Notes under the pieces: generated by a model
Databases searched by the model: none
The model's input: the letters and a program-made list of their open reading frames with translations, nothing else
Told to the model about the DNA's origin: nothing
DNA from: Methanomethylicus sp964513415
Lineage (GTDB): Archaea > Thermoproteota > Methanomethylicia > Methanomethylicales > Methanomethylicaceae
DNA: 12,426 nt
Assembly (NCBI GenBank): GCA_964513415.1
Contig: CAZEMX010000051.1
Coordinates: 1 to 12,426, forward strand
Reading direction: 5' to 3'
Shown here: positions 5,658-12,426 of the stretch, one piece after another
Numbering within the stretch: position 1 is the first letter of the stretch
How the letters are laid out: each line of letters opens with the position of its first letter
Position numbers and translations under genes: made by a program

Positions 5658-5970
5658 TGGGCGAGTTGGTGAGCGGCTCACGGGTTCTTGGCGAGAGCCA
5701 CGGACCTGAGGAAACTCCATCCTCCATGTAGGACCGCGATGCCATGAGGCATAGGGGGGGACCTCTGCTCTTGGATCAGAAACGGGACGCCCGCCAGCGT
5801 ATGTCGATGGCGCGAGGGCAACTCGCAGAGGATGCTGGCGGTATCGTTGAAACGGCCAAACCGCGGGGAGAAAGGGCGAATAGGGGCTGATGATGCCTAC
5901 AGCAGGCCCGGGTAGCCCGCATAGTCAAATGCTGCTTAAAACAGAAGGTGGGTTACGGCCAACACGCCCA
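5658..5970 (+). ncRNA. rnpB: RNase P RNA (archaeal)
   Basis: Catalytic RNA that removes 5' leaders from pre-tRNA. The ends are set by P1: GGGCGAGTTGG (5659-5669) pairs with CCAACACGCCC (5959-5969) with one mismatch, plus T5658-A5970. Conserved region I appears as GAGGAAACTCC in 5701-5720 and conserved region V as ACAGAAGGTGGGTTA (5941-5955). The GTTGAAACGGCCAAACC block and the archaeal-style GGGTAGCCCGCATAGTCAAATGC segment before the ACAGAA are also present. The P4 helix formed by regions I and V is intact but uses a swapped base pair compared with the usual GAGGAAAGUCC/GGCUUA (see findings). At about 313 bases the size is normal for an archaeal RNA of this kind. I did not fold the whole molecule, so type A versus type M is not assigned. 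Confidence 0.93.
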
Positions 5971-6281
5971 TTTAAAACTGACCGCCTAAGGGCTGGCAAA
6001 CCGTCATATCGAAGTAGGCTGGATGAGGCATTCCCATTTGCTGAAAACCCCCTGAATGCGTTCTTTGGCAGTGTCAGAGGGAAAGCTGTTTTAGCACGCC
6101 ATTAGTCTGCTACTGAAGGAGAGGCTGGAACTCAACCGCGAGGTGATAACCGCATTATGCATGACCAAGGCGCTAAGGAAGGCACCGTCGCATTCAGGAG
6201 GAAGTGCATACCCTATTGCTAAGGCAAGGGCCTCCCAATTCTTTGAAAAACTATTATTGTGTTCCGGACGTAGTATTAAGT
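5971..6281. other. Intergenic stretch, no convincing gene
   Basis: About 310 bases between RNase P RNA and the small membrane protein. All six frames are broken or shadowed. One frame reads through from inside the RNase P gene to 6105 and cannot be a normal gene. There are several purine-rich ribosome-binding-like motifs, the best being GAGGTGATAA at about 6140, ahead of ATG 6157, which opens only a 21-codon ORF. A TATA-like CTATTATTG at about 6250-6258 belongs to the next gene. The stretch could be a decayed gene, an unrecognised small RNA or plain spacer. Confidence 0.5.
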
Positions 6282-6488
6282 ATGAAAATTCAAAGGTTTC
6301 TGATAGGGGAAGGCATACTGCTCTTCGCTTCAGTATTAGTATTCAGGAGTGTTTGGACCCTTTTGGATAGGTACTTTGGTTACGATTGCCTCGTGGAGAT
6401 GTTGCTGCTGGGGGCTGCCTTGACGGTGGTTGGGCTAATTCTATTGAATAAGGAAGTTGAGTGCGAGATGAAGGAAATGCGGAAGTGA
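6282..6488 (+). CDS. Small two-helix membrane protein, unknown
   Basis: The 68-residue protein begins MKIQRFLIGEGILLFASVLV. Two hydrophobic segments (about 8-24 and 39-57) are separated by RSVWTLLDRYFGYDCLVE, and it ends in a charged tail, NKEVECEMKEMRK. The reading frame is open further upstream to 6204, but ATG 6282 is preferred: a TATA-like CTATTATTG sits about 26 bases upstream, which is the spacing of a leaderless archaeal message, and the extra upstream residues look unlike a membrane protein N-terminus. No family recognised. It is convergent with the YdjM-like gene, with 89 bases between the two stops. Confidence 0.6.
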   Translation: MKIQRFLIGEGILLFASVLVFRSVWTLLDRYFGYDCLVEMLLLGAALTVVGLILLNKEVECEMKEMRK

Positions 6489-6577
6489 CCCTGACCATGA
6501 CCTCAAAGAGGGGGGCGCGGGGCGATGGGAAGAGTTGATCTTATCAATAGGTCGTTGGACATCACCTTGACGGAGGG

Positions 6578-7117
6578 TTACTTTTTCTGCGAATCATCTT
6601 CCGGTTTCACGCACTCTCCCTGTCTTCCTAAAAACAGCGCTATCCAGTAAACGAGCCCGGCAATGCCCAGCCATATGCACGCATCGTAAACCATTGACGC
6701 GCTCGCCGGCGAATAGAGCGGGTTCGCTACCAGTGGGAAGAATGGTCGGATATCCGCATATAGCGGCGCATCGAATAAGACGTGCATCATGCACCCTAGG
6801 ACCCCTGCCGTTAGGAACGCCTTGGTACTTGTGACCTTGCCGTATTCTGGCCCCTCTAACTTCATCGCCCGAAACAATCCCCCGAGCCTCCCCTCGAGCA
6901 GCTTCATTATTAACCCGCAAACCGCACCCGTACATGTTGCCACAAGGAACGTGTGGAATATTCCGTGCAGGAAGCCTCCCCATCCAAAGGATATCGCTAG
7001 AAACGGCTCTACATCGAGCACAACATTGGCAACCATGAACGTTGGCGCGTGGAACCGCCCCCTCAGAACCAGACCAAGCGCAAGGGCCGGCCCAATATGG
7101 TATGGCGTGAACGGCAT
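6578..7117 (-). CDS. YdjM-like membrane-bound putative metal hydrolase
   Basis: The 179-residue multi-spanning protein belongs to the YdjM/DUF457-type group often annotated as membrane-bound metal-dependent hydrolase. It opens MPFTPYHIGPALALGL. It keeps the polar residues expected to bind metal within membrane segments: His7, Asp35 and Glu37 (VVLDVEPF), His51 and His55 (LHGIFHTF), and His112 and Asp116 (MHVLFDAPL). Four or five hydrophobic helices are visible, with a charged loop near 72-98 and a polar C-terminal tail. The biological substrate of this family is not established. It lies downstream of the 23S gene on the same strand. A TATA-like TTATATG (near plus 7188-7194) might be its own promoter, at the cost of a leader of about 50 bases. 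ATG 7117 is the first start after the rRNA and gives the family N-terminus exactly. Confidence 0.85.
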   Translation of the reverse strand: MPFTPYHIGPALALGLVLRGRFHAPTFMVANVVLDVEPFLAISFGWGGFLHGIFHTFLVATCTGAVCGLIMKLLEGRLGGLFRAMKLEGPEYGKVTSTKAFLTAGVLGCMMHVLFDAPLYADIRPFFPLVANPLYSPASASMVYDACIWLGIAGLVYWIALFLGRQGECVKPEDDSQKK

Positions 7118-7235
7118 TCTAGCTCTTCAATTTACACTAGCGTGACCGGGCTAATTTGCTTAGCGTCCGCTGCACTATGGCTTAACCTTCATATAACAAA
7201 CTCATTCTGTCTTGATTCATTAGAAATTAAAGCAA

Positions 7236-7260
7236 GCCATGCCAGGTTTCAGTTTTCTGA
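7236..7260 (-). other. 23S processing stem, 3' strand
   Basis: Complementary to 10331-10357 on the other side of 23S. GCCATGC/GCATGGC (7 bp), AGGTTTCAGT/ACTGAAACCT (10 bp) and TTTCTGA/TCAGAAA (7 bp) stack with only small interruptions. Archaeal pre-23S is excised at a bulge-helix-bulge in such a stem. Confidence 0.85.
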
Positions 7261-7274
7261 TTTCACCCAGGTTT

Positions 7275-10312
<3,038 letters not shown>

Positions 10313-10330
10313 ACTAAACCTAGTCTGGTG

Positions 10331-10357
10331 TCAGAAACACTGAAACCTGTGCATGGC
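10331..10357 (-). other. 23S processing stem, 5' strand
   Basis: Pairs with 7236-7260 across the 23S gene in three blocks of 7, 10 and 7 bp. It lies directly ahead of the mature 23S 5' end. Confidence 0.85.
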
Positions 10358-10442
10358 GTTTATCGCAAGTAAGGCCCGGTCAGACCAACCTGCTACGCCC
10401 TTCACTGAGGAGTTTCCTCCACAGTTGCATCACTTCTCATGA

Positions 10443-10480
10443 ATTGGACTCGACATCTTATCCTTCACGTGTGGTTGGGG
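10443..10480 (-). other. 16S processing stem, 3' strand
   Basis: Complementary to 12019-12055: 11 perfect pairs (10443-10453 with 12045-12055), a 5-bp helix GGATA/TATCC (10459-10463 with 12040-12044), and 11 perfect pairs (10470-10480 with 12019-12029). The unpaired bases between these helices are where the bulge-helix-bulge cut for pre-16S release is expected. I could not fit a strictly canonical 3-4-3 motif. Confidence 0.85.
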
Positions 10481-10497
10481 CTTAGCGGGTCAAACAT

Positions 10498-11995
<1,498 letters not shown>

Positions 11996-12300
11996 AACGT
12001 CCGCAAGGCCCGTTATAACCCCAACCACATTTCGTGGTTGGATATCGAGTCCAATGTAAGACCTAAATCCGACCCGACGGCGTTTGCGCCGGCGTTTTTT
12101 AGGTCCCCATGATTATAACCGCGACCGGAGAGCGATCGATCACCCCTCGGGCTAGGGCCCGTAAGGTCACGATCAGCGCCGCCGATAGGTCGCGGCTGTC
12201 GTTATCGCACTTGTCTACAGTTCGTGCACCCCTCTTACTTACGAGACCTGAATATATGTGTTGCGCCTTGAACTCTAACTATAACAGTGCAATTTTTTGA
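11996..12300 (-). other. Structured pre-16S leader
   Basis: About 300 bases of leader without a gene. It contains the 5' strand of the 16S processing stem (12019-12055) and, overlapping it, a perfect 8-bp hairpin (12021-12028 with 12034-12041). A larger stem pairs GACCTAAA/TTTAGGTC (12060-12067 with 12098-12105) around an inner GC-rich hairpin (12075-12082 with 12087-12094). A further 8-bp inverted repeat, CCGCGACC/GGTCGCGG (12119-12126 with 12188-12195), encloses a CGGGC/GCCCG hairpin. The ORF reading 12109-12300 on the plus strand has no family features and is likely chance. Confidence 0.7.
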
Positions 12301-12303
12301 CTG

Positions 12304-12314
12304 TTTTTTATATA
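12304..12314 (-). promoter_or_regulatory. Candidate rRNA operon promoter (TATA box)
   Basis: On the minus strand this reads TATATAAAAAA, a good archaeal TATA element, predicting transcription from near 12285-12280 and a leader of about 285-290 bases. A weaker ATATATTC at about 12250-12257 is an alternative. Based on sequence only. Confidence 0.5.
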
Positions 12315-12336
12315 CGGCACAATAAAATATCACGCG

Positions 12337-12386
12337 TCGTAAGTTTGAAGAATTGCTTTCTACATCGTAAATTTTGTTTGAAGATT
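12337..12386. repeat. Imperfect direct repeat upstream of the rRNA promoter
   Basis: TCGTAAGTTTGAAGAATT (12337-12354) and TCGTAA-attttg-TTTGAAGATT (12365-12386) share TCGTAA and TTTGAAGA. The second copy is five bases longer between the halves. They lie just upstream of the candidate rRNA TATA box and could be protein-binding sites. Confidence 0.4.
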
Positions 12387-12426
12387 AAGAACTACTTAGC
12401 GCTCCTTTTTCAAAGTTAACGCAAAA

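Larger units (their letters stand above)
10322..10497 (-). other. 16S-23S spacer without tRNA
   Basis: The spacer is only about 175 bases. It holds the 3' strand of the 16S processing stem, a small hairpin with a GAAA tetraloop on the gene strand (10405-10424), and the 5' strand of the 23S stem. No cloverleaf can be formed, so the spacer tRNA-Ala common in Euryarchaeota is absent. Confidence 0.85.

Noticed and set aside
6010..6060. Possible C/D box small RNA (GGATGAG ... CTGA ... CTGA)
   Set aside because: The C box deviates from the consensus and there is no properly spaced second C'/D' pair.
5890..6105. 71-codon ORF starting inside RNase P RNA
   Set aside because: Its first third is conserved RNase P sequence, so the frame is accidental.
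6157..6222. 21-codon ORF preceded by a strong GAGGTGAT motif
   Set aside because: Too short, no recognisable protein, and the motif can occur by chance in purine-rich spacer.
10322..10497. Spacer tRNA
   Set aside because: No T-arm motif or acceptor pairing; the bases are accounted for by processing stems and one hairpin.
12075..12100. Bacterial-style terminator (GC hairpin followed by six T) on the plus strand
   Set aside because: No plus-strand gene reads into it; the same bases are better explained as part of the rRNA leader fold.

Overview
The window is from an archaeon. The 16S gene carries archaeal signatures, including an exact match to the archaeal 915-region signature and the GUGUCAGC form of the 515 region. 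The initiator tRNA has a bulge-helix-bulge intron, protein genes have TATA-type promoters, and the families present are archaeal (pyruvoyl arginine decarboxylase, TiaS, Tsr3, archaeal RNase P RNA). The rRNA operon has no tRNA in its spacer and no 5S gene nearby. That arrangement is usual in TACK-type archaea, whereas most Euryarchaeota have a spacer tRNA-Ala. A Bathyarchaeia-like uncultivated lineage is my best guess, not a demonstrated placement.

Layout. 1-3664 is a cluster of translation and RNA-modification genes: pdaD (agmatine synthesis), a small unknown protein, an intron-bearing initiator tRNA-Met, a PspAA-domain protein, then tiaS (which uses agmatine to modify the tRNA-Ile2 anticodon) behind a stand-alone Lrp/AsnC ligand-binding-domain gene, and a divergent tsr3 (16S rRNA modification). 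3836-5495 holds a small bactofilin-like beta-helix protein and a two-gene membrane unit: an unrecognised integral membrane protein followed by a stand-alone LytS-type 5TM sensor domain. 5658-5970 is RNase P RNA, followed by about 310 bases with no convincing gene. Then come a 68-residue membrane protein (+) and a YdjM-like membrane protein (-), convergent with each other.

7236-12426 is the rRNA operon on the minus strand: an upstream region with a candidate TATA box and a direct repeat, a structured leader, 16S, a short tRNA-free spacer, and 23S. Both rRNAs are flanked by long complementary processing stems that I could pair by eye.

How the parts work together. PdaD makes agmatine from arginine. 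TiaS attaches agmatine to C34 of tRNA-Ile2(CAU) so that it reads AUA and not AUG. Tsr3 modifies 16S rRNA, and RNase P RNA trims tRNA 5' ends. Much of the window therefore serves tRNA and rRNA maturation. I see no CRISPR array, transposase, integrase or classical defence cassette. The less ordinary points are the apparent non-AUG start of tsr3, a compensated base-pair swap in the catalytic P4 helix of RNase P RNA, a lone PspAA gene, the LytS-domain pair, and a leader hairpin that competes with the 16S processing stem.
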